Below are positions 38,793 to 57,477 of a DNA stretch of 64,000 nt, one piece after another. The position numbers and the translations under genes are program-made. Source of the DNA: Cloeon dipterum (Eukaryota; Arthropoda; Insecta; Ephemeroptera; Baetidae). The notes beneath the pieces were generated by a model that made no database searches, was not told the origin of the DNA, and was given only the letters and a program-made list of their open reading frames with translations. Numbering within the stretch: the first letter of the stretch is position 1; each line of letters starts with the position of its first letter. The stretch lies in assembly GCF_949628265.1 (NCBI RefSeq), contig NC_088786.1, forward strand, positions 14,198,001 through 14,262,000. The letters run 5' to 3'.

Positions 38793-39482
38793 ATGCCTTT
38801 CATGAAAGGAATCGCTCCAATCAGGAGAACTGTGCAATATCTGCAGTCTGGAAAGTTATCTTTGAAAGACAGGGTCCAGGTTTTTTCTGTTCATTACAAC
38901 AGATTAGGAGAAAATCACCAGGGTGCAAGGTAGGAATCGTTTCTGCTTTGATTTCAAAATTTAATAAACAATTTAAACTTTTAACAGGGATTTCGTTTTC
39001 TGGAATTTGCCTCAAGTTCAGTATCAAAATCCTCAAGTCCAAGTTGTTACGTTCAAGAACATGACACCAACTCCCTTCATCCGTTGTTATTTAGGTATGT
39101 TCAAAAATACATTTTCACCCGATTCAATTAATTAAGATTCTTGGTGTATGTACTTTATTTCAGATAGTGGAGATGATGTTTTGATAGATGTAGATAACAA
39201 ATCAAAAGAAGAGATCGAGAGCCACCTTAAATTAGTCATTTGTAAATCAGAGTAAGATATTAATTAAATCTCTTACCATTGAATTCTAACTATTGATTAA
39301 TTGAATTTAGTGAGCTTCTTGCAAAAGAGGCCATCGCACAAGAGAAGAAGGACAATGAAGCTAACTTTGGCTACGGCTGTCAACGACACTGCATTTGCGA
39401 AATGCCAGGGCAGGTTCCTTGCTCGGCGGTTTGTCCACTACCGAATCACATGCGGGGGAAGCTGAGATTTGCCACAGATTAA
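38793..39482 (+). CDS. mRpS25: Mitochondrial ribosomal protein mS25
   Basis: A small-subunit protein of the mitochondrial ribosome. Four exons in phase (38793-38929, 38988-39094, 39164-39251, 39311-39482) give 167 residues, close to the usual length. Recognised blocks are PIRRTVQYL near the N-terminus, the segment [29 protein letters not shown] followed by [17 protein letters not shown], and the C-terminal cysteine-containing [11 protein letters not shown]. The start is supported by the family pattern M-P-x-K-G-x-x-P-I-R-R-T. The 3' end faces the DPP gene with only 192 nt between stop codons. Confidence 0.95.
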
Positions 39483-39520
39483 TTACTCCAACAAAGACTT
39501 GCTTAGCTTGTAGTCCGTGG

Positions 39521-39526
39521 AATAAA
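39521..39526 (+). terminator. Poly(A) signal of mRpS25
   Basis: AATAAA 39 nt after the mRpS25 stop codon. Confidence 0.6.
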
Positions 39527-39578
39527 AAAGGTCAGAATTAATATTAAAACAACGGTTGGGTTTACATTTACTTAAATA

Positions 39579-39584
39579 TTTATT
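39579..39584 (-). terminator. Poly(A) signal of the DPP gene
   Basis: TTTATT on + (AATAAA on -), about 90 nt beyond the DPP stop. The facing mRpS25 signal is only 53 nt away, so the two 3' ends are almost back to back. Confidence 0.5.
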
Positions 39585-39674
39585 TCATTATTATAGAAAG
39601 TAATTGCAATTCAAACTCCCTGTTTTCAAACTCGCAGTTGGCACATTAGAAAAATAGCACACGTCTCATTAATT

Positions 39675-46888
<7,214 letters not shown>

Positions 46889-49516
46889 GTTCGACGCGGG
46901 GCCAAGCACACACTGACAGACGGCGAGTCGTCGACTGGTCCCTCACTCGTCGGTCGGTCAGGCCCTCAGCGCTGTGTCTAAAGTAGCAGGTGACGCGATT
47001 GCGCGGCAGGTGGGGTGCATGCACCTTTTGTCGTTCTTTCAGCGGAGTGCTTCTGGCGGACACTAGGGGCCACACTCTTTTGCCACGTTGTCCGCGTTTG
47101 GTATATGCTGCTGCTGCTGCTGCTCGGCTTGATGGCCAATTCAAAACGTACGTGCCTCCGCACTAGTAACCTACATTTATGCCCGCTTCCTTTCTTCCTG
47201 CACCTGCCAATTCAGAATACGTGGTCGTTTCACGCTTTGCGGCATATTAACATGCAATGATATATTTTTCGTCGTGATTTCGTATAGGGGATCTCACCAA
47301 ATCTGTTTAATTTTAATTAAATACGCAATTAGACCTCCATGACTCAAACCAAAAGTGATAACAAAAGCTGCATATTTATTAATTTCTATTATTCTGATGT
47401 TAATCCGACACATACTAAAAATATATTTACCATAAAAATTATTGAAATTTATAAGCCGGCTGTCACTTTGGTTTAATCAAACAAAACATACAAATTGACG
47501 AATATTAAGTCGTTTTTTTAAATGTGTGCATTACTAGTTGCAGGATGGAATTTATAGTTTTCTCTAACAAACATCACGGCGAAAATATTTCCGTTGCTGT
47601 AAAAATTTTAATGCTCTGTTGTGTTCGATTTCTCTTTACCCGCACACAGTTCAATATGCCAGTCACGTTAGTTTTCTCAAGCAAAGGGGCAAAATGCGGG
47701 CCGGATTAAATTTTCCGCATTTCTTATTCGTTTCATTTTCACAAACCCAGATAAAACGGTAAAAAATTTGATTTACCGTAAGCATAATTTTGTAGCGCTA
47801 TTGCAATAATCAAAGTTATGGTTAAATCGAGCATCTATGAAAAAGCACTTTAAGTGGAGCAAAGCTTTTATATCATATGGAATGGAAAGATATTAAACTG
47901 AAGCTGCGTTCTAATTGAAACAAATATTGCAGCATACTTTTATGCTGAAATTTTCGGTTAAATATACGCAACTGCAGCTGTGCGTAAAAATACGAAACCT
48001 TTTGCATGGCCAAGCTAAAATCATGCGTTCTTAACGTGCGCCACGAATTATTTTCCAGGAATGATGAGACTATTAAATCAATATCAACACTTTTGGTTAA
48101 ATTCTGCGAACCACGACTATGCAAAATTACTTTGGCCTATGGGCCTTTTTTTTTTTTTTTTTTTTATGACAAGAAGCAACTCAGCTCTCAGACATGTTGT
48201 GCATTAAGTGTCAAAAGAAAAGTGGGCAATCTTTGCAAGTAGGACTCGCTCTCCACCTTTCGCTTGGCGGATGAGCATGCCTGTCATGATTTGAAAGCCG
48301 AAACTCGTTCGTCAAAGAAAGAGAGCCAAGTTGCAGTAGGATTATGCTCGTGCCACATTTAAATATTGTCACGAGCTTGCAGATCGATATTTCTATATCC
48401 GATCTCCACATATTTACAAACAAATTCGTGTCTTATCCATTACAAATAAGGCAAATAAATGATTGAAAAAAATAATTCAAATTGAACAGCATCCAATGAT
48501 GACGTACCTATGTTTCCCTCGTGTTTCGGTACTATTTCCGCCGCCTTTGTTGCCAACAAATGAGATTACGGCCAAAAGCGAAGAAGCCCAAGAATAAACA
48601 TTTGTGTAAGTGCCACTTGGATATTATGTGTGCAGTTTTATTACTGCCTAACACGTGTTTGACTCTTGAACCACACGAAGTTAATTCAGAGCAATGAAGC
48701 CAGTGTGGCAAATTACGTTTCTTATTTTTTACTCGTTATATTCCAAACAGCGAAGAAAATTGCAAAAGATTAATGTTGTAAATGAGTGCTTTATCTATAG
48801 GTGTTTGACCTATGTGCAAGGCGTGCAGGGGGGAAAAGAATAAAGATTATCGGCACGAGAGTTGGTCTTCTGGGGCTCACAATGCTATACTTTTGTACTT
48901 TCGTGCGACCAAGAACACCAGCTCTGGCCAGTAAATGTAATTTTCTCCGCGAGCCAACCTCAGAGAAAAACCAAAATACCTTTTTCTTTTCCTTCATAAA
49001 ACTGGTTTTGCAAAAAGGCCGTGAAATCCCCATGGATTAAGGCTCGTTAAATTTCATCACTCATGGAATGTGCACACTCAAAAAGTTGAGACGTGAGAGG
49101 ATCTGCATCCTGTATGCCGTCATTCTTTACCAACCAAAATCGATATCCAATTAATTTCTGTCTCCTAACTTCGGTTAAATCAGCATCTCGTAGTGCTGGC
49201 ATCAAAAAGTTTTTGTTTAGTGGATTATTTTGTTGGCATTACAACACAGTCTCGCAGCATCAAATCGATCAGGTTGGCGACAACTCATTCCAATGTGGAC
49301 CCGACAGCGTCTTAAGTATTTTTAGACGCGGGCGAAATAAATAATTGACTCAACCAATTATTAGTGTGTCACCGAGCAATTCCACAGCATTATGCGCCTT
49401 GTTGGCTACTATATAGCGGACACACGCCGCGTGCGAGCTTGTTTAGCTTCGGAAAGAAGTGTCAAACCAATGGCGTTTATGTGCCCTCTCGCACGCATCA
49501 GATCAACGTGATGTGC

Positions 49517-49518
<2 letters not shown>

Positions 49519-49608
<90 letters not shown>
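49519..49608. repeat. (GA)45 microsatellite
   Basis: A perfect GA dinucleotide run of about 90 nt. The long Arg-Glu or Ser-Leu frames across it are artefacts of the repeat. Confidence 0.98.
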
Positions 49609-49610
<2 letters not shown>

Positions 49611-50269
49611 AGACTGGCCAGAGCAAATTGCATGTTGTGAGACTTTACGTCCCATCCTCCTCCACACATGCAGCAAAAAGCCGTTCTTGATCTCATTAAT
49701 CTCAGGAAACTGGATTTGCAAAAGGAAACGTCAAGTAAAAGATAATCAAATATTCGCTTGAGGGAAAGCTAGGATTCTATTTTGACTAGTTAATTTTTCC
49801 AGTCCAGAAAAGGAGTAAAATAATCCTGAAATATATTACAACAACTCCATGATGAACTGTGCTTTTTCTCAATATTATAATCGCGTTGTTTGACTATCAA
49901 GTAAAAAAGGCGACAAGTCGCCAGGATCCAGTATTCAAATTTAAACTTCACTCCTGATTGCTAACAGATTGTTTTAAAACACATTCAACAGCAGTCCAAA
50001 ACACAAAGTTTTGTTATATCGATCCATTGAATCAAATCAAATTAGAAATGACACAGAAAATCACCGACCAGAAAGTCGAGTTCAAGGTCTCAAAAGTGAA
50101 CCTATTGCATGAGCATTGAAACGATCCTGAAACTGGCAATTTCCTGTTGCGGGTATGTGCGTCAGTCCGAACAAAATCAACTAAATATTTTCGGTCTTCA
50201 AAACACTTAGAGCAATAAAAGCCGCGAGCACACCGATTCAACGGGCGCCGAAGTATATTTAACGTGAGC

Positions 50270-50569
50270 ATATTTACTCGAGCGGCGGCGGCGAGTCACG
50301 ACGACTGATGTGTGAATCGGCTCTGCTCCGTGCGTGCGTGTGTCAAAAAAGCAGCCGGTGCTGAATTTATGCCTCGGAGCACTGCACTAATAAAAAAGCG
50401 AGCTGGGGGCCGAAACGGAACACACGGGAGACGAGCAAATCGACTGATGAACGATCACCGCCGGAGCAGCAGCCACAGACGACGACCACAGAGCACCGTC
50501 GCCAAGCCGACTGAATGATCCCGCGTCGCACACGCAGGCAAGGAGAGCGGAGAGCGACGGACGGAAAAG

Positions 50570-50570
<1 letters not shown>
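50270..50570 (-). promoter_or_regulatory. GC-rich block, candidate internal promoter
   Basis: A CpG-rich island in AT-rich intron DNA, rich in GGCGGCGGCG and CGTGCGTGCG, ending at a GA microsatellite. It resembles the GC-rich 5' regions of other genes in this window. It could mark a further DPP start site or an enhancer. No coding exon with a suitable donor was found in it. Confidence 0.3.

Positions 50571-50571
<1 letters not shown>

Positions 50572-50604
<33 letters not shown>
50572..50604. repeat. (GA)n microsatellite
   Basis: About 33 nt of GA repeat at the edge of the GC-rich block. Confidence 0.97.
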
Positions 50605-50607
<3 letters not shown>

Positions 50608-50852
50608 ACGCAGAACGGGTTTTGCATCTTTAAGTGCCAATTCGCGATGCCAAATGCTTCATTTGCGTGTCAGACTACAGAATTCCAGCTTCTCAAACAC
50701 TCAATACAATTTGGTATTATTTAAGCTCAAGGTCATTATAGTCACGAATTCTAAGTATTTGAAACAAGTGGTAATGCAGTATATAGTATAGTAGTTATAG
50801 TATTAAAACTTAAAATTTAATTCTGAGTATCATCCGATTCTAAACTGAAGTG

Positions 50853-50855
<3 letters not shown>

Positions 50856-50919
<64 letters not shown>
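50856..50919. repeat. (GA)32 microsatellite
   Basis: About 64 nt of uninterrupted GA repeat, the third such tract within 1.4 kb. Confidence 0.97.
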
Positions 50920-52679
50920 ATAAACGTTATTTGGTTAGTTTTGTTTGCAGGAAATCTCTATTTATCTCTTTTATTTACTAAAAACCTTCGATTTTATCAA
51001 ACTACATTAGCACAACAAACGGTGTTAATTTGTTAATATTAAAATTCTATTCTGTAAAATTCCATTCCACTGGCTCCATTATATGCATGAGAGTCCCTGA
51101 GCAACAGACGATTTAATTAATCAGCAGGCGCCGTTCTGCCTGACAAACGTCCTCTATTTCGCCGTTTCCCTCATGCAAATTCGTTCAAGGACTGCGGCAG
51201 CACCCAATTTTTTAATCAGCTCGGCAAAAATGCGTCGCTGCTTTAACCCCTCCGAGCCAAATCAAATTTTATGTGCTAACGAATCAATATATCCTTTTGT
51301 GTTTGGCTTCATCGTATGCAGTCCGTGAAAAGTGAGTCGCTTGCAAATCAGATCAAAAATGAAATTTATTTAGGTTGTATGTGTGTCCTAATAATTATCG
51401 AAACTTTTACACACATTGGCTGTAAATGCTGGAAATTATTTAAAATAGAAAGAAATATTTTTCCTCAGCTAATTATATAAATACTTCGAAGAATGTAACC
51501 CCCCCCTAAATTCCCAGAAAAATCATTAGAAGATGTCTGAGTGAAATATAATTAATTCCTCAAAATTATTGAAAGATAGAAAATAAGGGTCTTCTCTAAT
51601 GGCGAGAAAAGTGATTTTTAAGTCCAACAAAACGAATCTGGGTCCTATATTATTTATATTCTTGCTAAAGCAAAAACTGACTTGTATATTATGTGAGTCT
51701 TTGCAAATAAGGCTCATTCAACTAAAATAATTAGACTAAAACTGATTTTTAATTTAAGCATCTGTTGTTATTGTTACCTGCTTGACGTGATCTGGCAGGT
51801 CTTGTATAAATTCTATCGTTACGTAACTTACTTCAGAATGAACAGATTAAAAGCTATCATAGCAAACATTTATTCCCTATAGTCTTTCTTGTACCATTTA
51901 TAGATTGCAACATTTTTCTATTATAATTCTCAATTAAATAAGACGCACACGAGCACTGAAGAGGGTTTCCAGCTAAGAATTGCTTTATGTAGCCTTGAAA
52001 AAAAAAAGATGACAATGGAGGTTCGAAGGAGGCCAGATGAGAAACTGTTCTCCTCCGCCGCGCAGCATCCCGGTGGTTTAAACTGTTGTGTGTGAGTGTT
52101 GTTGCTTTATATTAGTTTATACAAGTTGTTTATTCCTTTCTCCCGGTGGTTCACGCGGCCGCTTCTCTTATGTATGTGATGTACGCACTATAGCTCAAAG
52201 AAGAGTGCTTATAACTGTACTTTAACCCATTCACCAAAAGGAAAAGCATTGGCGAAGCTCCCGCCGGTCGGCCGGTTGGCCGGCTGCTGCAATAGCTTTT
52301 GAATTAAAACCGTAATCACGCGCACACCCAAAATTACTTTTCAATGCAGTTATGGCCTTATGGAGTCTGTTGCGCTCGAGGAGGAATTTATTTTTTGAGT
52401 TGGTAGTGAAGGCTATTTTAATGTAAAATTAACACTCTTATTAATAATATCCTTTGAAGATTTCAACTTCTTGCTTCATTAACATTACTAAACACATAAA
52501 CTAATCAGATAGTTTGCTTTCTATTGTTTGTTAGTTTGTGATAGAACTTGAGAAAATTCCAACACGATGAGTGCAAAAATTTAAAGAGGGTAAATTTTTT
52601 TTATTTCTTTTGAACTGATACGGCATTTGATGTTTAACGCAAGATTAAATGATTTTATTGTTTACTTCAAGTGACTCGA

Positions 52680-52935
52680 AATGCTAAAATAGCTCAACGG
52701 GCTGGGAGGCGCACTGGCGCCGACTCGCCACTTTGCTGGTTTTCGCACCTTTATTCCAGCGGCTTTGGGGACAAATGTCTGGCGTTTCAATAGAAGACTT
52801 CATCCATGCGGGGAGGCGAAAAAATGGCCACATTAGGCCCAAGCTCCTCTGCGGCCATTCGGGCCACTTGTTCCATGTTATCCACTCGGCGGTGTCATTG
52901 GGATTGGGACCTGGGACCCGATGAGCTCATAGCCA
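52680..52935 (-). repeat. Dispersed repeat copy B (DPP intron)
   Basis: Reverse complement matches 31405-31665. The - strand reads CTATGAGCTC, ggataacatgg, GCAGAGGAGCTTGGGCC, TTTTTCGCCTCCCCGCA and GTGCGCCTCCCAGCCCGTTG. Relative to their host genes both copies lie in the sense direction. Confidence 0.75.
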
Positions 52936-53408
52936 AGTCCCAGTGCTGAGCAGTGAGGTTAATTTTTTTTAAACATAAAAAATGGGTTTGAAGTCAAGGA
53001 AATCAAACATTGAACTTGCAGTGCAATTGATCGTTTGAAAAAATAGTTAATCATGTAACTGAATACTACCCATTCTACGAAAATAACTTTTAAACCATGG
53101 TATTTTTACTAACCTTTCCACCACCGCTGCAAGTTGGGAGCAAAATCATGCTATTGTAAGTTGCCTCAGGGGTTCGTGGGGGAAAACATTTCTCACTCTT
53201 TGGATAGTATTTTTATGGTTTCCACACTTATAAGAAAAAGTTGAGAAACATATATTGTGTGTTTCTTGTTTCTTTGTGCGGAGGACGGTCACTATTGGAA
53301 ATGATTTGGAACGATTTGGCGGTGTCCACGTCCAAAGGGGCTGTGCATAAAATTGAACACAAAGAGGCTCGCCAGTAAAAAATCAAATAAATATGTATGA
53401 CGTCGTGG

Positions 53409-53488
53409 TAGAGGACAAATTGTGCATTTATTTCTTGCAACAAGGAAATTCGCGTTTGGTTGTGTAGCTACGTGCAATTTGTCCTCTA
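53409..53488. repeat. Short inverted repeat
   Basis: TAGAGGACAAATTG at 53409-53422 and its exact complement CAATTTGTCCTCTA at 53475-53488, with a 52-nt loop. Could be a small transposon remnant. Confidence 0.7.
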
Positions 53489-54401
53489 CGGACACGATAA
53501 GGAATAAAGGAAACTGAATATTTCCTCGGTGCGCCAAATATGGAATTGAATGCTGTTCTCTTATAGAATTAAGAACACAATCTAGGAGACTTTTCACTGC
53601 GTATACCAACTTAACTTTTGATTAAATATTCCGTTTGATTAAATACCCAGATGCGTCAATGGAAAGTGCATTTGCTGTATTTGTGTATTATGCAGCGCAA
53701 ATGCATCAGTGGGCAGCTAGCTCTTAGCTGCCAGGCAAATTAAGCCAAGTGGAAAACATCACGTGAAATTCTTGTTAGTGGCCTGCATGCTGATAGAAAG
53801 TTGCCGCGGCGCGCACCGTGTTTTGTTCCTGGTGTACACTACACACTGGCACACAGCAAAAAAAGAGAGAAAAACGCATCAAGCAGGATAGCACTGTGTG
53901 CTATATAATTCCTAATCGTTGCTTGGAGTGAGTCCTTCTCTTGCTTGATTTTACTTAACTTTTACAAAATTGCCAAATACTCATACTTAAATAATTCCTT
54001 TTCATAACATACTGCGATTATTTCCACTACTCCGCGTTTTTATAATAATAAATAATTAATATGTAATGATGGAGTCACCTTGGATGTTATTGTAGCCATC
54101 CTCTCAATGTGGGGGAAAATGTCACGCTTGTGGCTCCAGGTAATTTGCTACTTTTATGTTCTGTTGGCGTCATCCCAACAACCGTATAATATTTTATTTG
54201 AATTTGCCAATGCCAATTAAAAAAGTTGGATTGATTTTTTACAACCTTTAAGGCAAAGGCAGGCTAAATCTATTGCTCCTTTCTCTCCAGAGTGATGATT
54301 TTTTGGATTTTTTGCTTTTTTCCTCATAAAGTTTGATAAAAAGTTCAGCGTTGAACCACGTGTATAGATTAACGAAAAGATATTCAGTGAAAAAATTTTA
54401 C

Positions 54402-54488
54402 CTCCAAATCAAGTGCGTCCTCATGCTGAAGAAAGGGCGGCTCGTTGTAGATGGGCTGGTAGAGGAAATCCACACTACTTTTCTTCAT
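54402..54488 (-). CDS. Alternative first coding exon of the DPP gene
   Basis: On -, an ATG at 54488 opens 29 codons without a stop (MKKSSVDFLYQPIYNEPP and on) ending in GAG before the donor GTAAAA. It joins in phase 0 to the acceptor at 43768, as does the exon at 46888-46811, and both exons end in a Glu codon. The product would be the same DPP enzyme (825 residues) with a different cytosolic tail, here rich in tyrosine, proline and acid residues. Alternative cytosolic tails are known in the DPP6/DPP10 branch. Use of this exon is inferred from phase and composition only. Confidence 0.6.
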
Positions 54489-55669
54489 GGCACCTTCGTA
54501 AAAATGTCACAACCAACGACCACTATCAAACATTGTTTCCGATATCCTGCGCTTACTTTCCTTGAAGGTCTCACTTCACAGCTCTAGCTGCGCGGCGTAC
54601 TGACTGAATTTCGTGCCTTCGTGAGAAAAAAACTGCACTTTTACGTGACGGATTAGCGGCGGCGGGGATTTCACTTTCACTGCCGCAGCGCAAAATCAGC
54701 TAGGGTTCGCGCTGTGCTAATATTCTTGGAGATTATGAGCCGGGTTCAAACAGGTTTTTGTTTTTATCTCTACGTCAATGAAAAGTTAAGAGTAAAAATC
54801 CAGCCAGCTTTTTATGGAATTGCCTGTTTTGTTTGGTGTTAGGCATTTAGGAGAGGCTAAATGTATATTTTTTTTCAGAACATTCGGTCTCATTAGAATC
54901 AGACATAATAATTGCGTAATTACGCCCTGTAGCTAAATCATAGCATATTTTAAATATTTCAAAATCAGTTGAACGTTAATGAATGCATTATTACTCTAAA
55001 GCCGCGCGCGTACCAAAACACACAGACCTCTATTACGATATTTTTCATAAGATATTATGTATCTAGATGCATTTTAAAATATTTTTTTCTATTCAGTCTT
55101 TGAAGAATTCATCTCCAGTAATATTATTTTTGAAACTGCAACTAATTGTATAATACATAATTTATGCTTATCAGAGAGCGTATATACAACGCACGAGTTA
55201 GTTTGTGACATTTAACTAAAGTGAGAAGAACTTCCCACGTCTGAAAATTAATTTATGCCCAAGGGCAAGGCTCACGATCAAGATGAAATTGAAAGTATTC
55301 GTGTTTTGTATAACTGATTGTGGGTGATTTTGAGGTCAGTTCATAAAATTTGTCTACTGGGAGCATGACTGGTTATTACGGGTAAATAACCTCAAGCACA
55401 GCACACAGCACGCGCGCTTCGCGCATTCCTACTTTGCCCACCAGAGGTCTGCATCTCCATAATAGTCGGAAAGTGCGCCGGTGCCATGCTTCACTCAATC
55501 ATGTGGGCTCACTTTGTTTACAGTCATCACAATCATTCGTGTTCGAAGTGGTTGTGAGTTGAGTTGAGTAGTGCCTGGTTAAATTTCATGGTTTCATGCA
55601 TGGAGGCGACGTGTCAAGTTTGAGTTTCACTTAGCTAAAACTTTCATAGTTGTGATCTCAGTTGATATC
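54489..55669. promoter_or_regulatory. Divergent promoter region, DPP distal exon / ALG2
   Basis: 1.2 kb between divergent starts. GC-richer patches lie at 54570-54720 (DPP side) and 55395-55480 (ALG2 side), as expected for two 5' regions. No coding exon is visible. Confidence 0.4.
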
Positions 55670-57397
55670 ATGGTGAGATAAAGATCTGTCAAAATATTAT
55701 AGATACATACATACTTTTGTTTTTAAACATTTTATGTCTATGTATTTGATCAAACTTGACAATCTTATTTGCTTTATTGAATTTAATAATTTTATCCCAG
55801 ATTTAAGAAAAAACTCCACACTTATTTGTTTAAAAAATTTGCAATATTTTTAGGTAAAGGTGGTTTTCCTGCACCCTGACCTGGGCATTGGAGGCGCCGA
55901 GCGTCTGGTGGTGGACGCTGGGCTTGCCCTGCAGCAGAAGGGTCACCTGGTGCACTTTGTCACATCGCATCATGACCCTGGCCACTGCTTTTCGGAGACC
56001 AGGGACGGCACCCTGAAGGTTACCGTGGCCGGCGACTGGCTGCCAAGGAGCATGTTCGGCCACTTTTACGCACTTTGCGCTTACCTGCGTATGGTCTACG
56101 CCGCCATCTACCTCGTCCTCTTCAGCAAACTCGACCCTGAGGTCGTCTTCTGTGATCAGATCTCCGTCTGCGTGCCCGTGATCAAACTGCTGAGCACCGC
56201 AAAGGTTCTCTTTTACTGCCACTTTCCAGGTTTGCGATTTCCTTGCCGTCCGCAGCGACTCCTCCTAACTTTTCAATCCTGCAGACCAGCTTCTGAGTAA
56301 GCCAGGTGGCCGTCTGAAGCAGCTGTACCGTGGTCCGTTGAACTGGTTGGAGGAGAGCACCACCGGCCAGGCAGATGTGGTCATGGTCAACAGCAGATTC
56401 ACTTCAGGCGTCTTCTCAGACACCTTTCCACGACTGCGTAGTGTCCAGCCCAAGGTGCTGTACCCCTCACTCAACACGGACTTCTTTGACACTAAGGTGC
56501 ACTTGGACCTGGCGGAGGTAACAGGGGTTAAACTGCCCAAGAACGTGATACTGTTCCTCTCCATCAACCGCTATGAGCGCAAGAAGAACCTTGGGCTGGC
56601 TGTGTCGGCACTGGCCCACATGCAGAAGAACTTGGACGAGCCAACCTTTGCCAAGGTGCACCTAGTCATGGCCGGTGGTTACGACAACAGAGTTGATGAG
56701 AACATCCAGCACTTTGAAGAGCTGCAGCAGCTAGTTGAAGAACATGGCCTTCAGGAAAAGGTAAAAAATCCAATATAATGCTGCTGAGCTCTGAAAATTG
56801 AGTTGATGCTCAAGATTGTATATTTTTTTATAGGCTCATCTCTTTCGAGATGGGCAAAAGTGAACAATTCACGAAACTAATCTACAAATCAGGGTCACAA
56901 AATCTTTAAAGAAAATGTAAAAGTTTGAAATAAAATTCCGTCAATGTAATTTTGTCTTGATGTCACGGAAATTCTGCAATATAATATTCTAATCACGTTT
57001 CTACCAAACTTTGAAAACAAAATGTTTTCAGGTGACGTTGCTCCGTTCGCCTTCAGACGAAGCCAAACTTGTGCTCTTGCGGAGCTGCGTTGCGCTGGTG
57101 TATACCCCTGAAAATGAGCACTTTGGCATTGTGCCCCTGGAGGCCATGTACCTTGGTCGGCCCGTGATAGCGGCTAACAGTGGAGGCCCCAAGGAGACCG
57201 TGGTGCACGGCCATACTGGCTTTTTGTGTCCACCTGAGCCCCAGGGATTTGCGGCGGCCATGGTTAAAGTCGCTAACGGTGAGATAGGTGACTTGAGTGA
57301 ACAGTGTCGCGATAGGGTCATCAAGAATTTTTCATTCCAAGCGTTTACCAACGATTTAAACTCCAGTGTTTGTGCGTTGATTGAACAGTCTAGTTGA
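55670..57397 (+). CDS. ALG2: Alpha-1,3/1,6-mannosyltransferase ALG2
   Basis: ALG2 adds the second and third mannoses to the lipid-linked oligosaccharide on the cytosolic face of the ER. Four exons in phase (55670-55672, 55854-56229, 56285-56760, 57032-57397) give 406 residues, near the family length. The GT4/GT-B fold shows [20 protein letters not shown] at the N-terminus, [28 protein letters not shown], the hallmark [15 protein letters not shown], and the EX7E-type catalytic segment [11 protein letters not shown] followed by NSGGPKETV. The coding part of exon 1 is the ATG alone (followed directly by GTGAGA). The next in-frame Met lies well inside the conserved domain, so this start is required. 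Confidence 0.95.
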
Positions 57398-57467
57398 TAT
57401 ATAAAACTTTAATGCAATAGTTTGAGTTTTCTACGTAAATTATCGCATGTGATGTGCGAATATAAAT

Positions 57468-57473
57468 AATAAA
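57468..57473 (+). terminator. Poly(A) signal of ALG2
   Basis: AATAAA about 70 nt after the ALG2 stop codon. Confidence 0.6.
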
Positions 57474-57477
57474 ATGG

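Larger units (their letters stand above)
46889..54401 (-). other. Intron between alternative DPP first exons
   Basis: About 7.5 kb without a recognised gene. It holds three GA microsatellites, a GC-rich block (50270-50570), dispersed repeat copy B, a short CTG run (47108-47122), a poly-T tract near 48150 and a small inverted repeat at 53409-53488. The part just beyond 46888 is probably 5' UTR and promoter of the short-range DPP transcript. Confidence 0.5.

Noticed and set aside
49364-49761. ORFs with long Arg-Glu or Ser-Leu runs
   Set aside because: They only read through the GA microsatellite.
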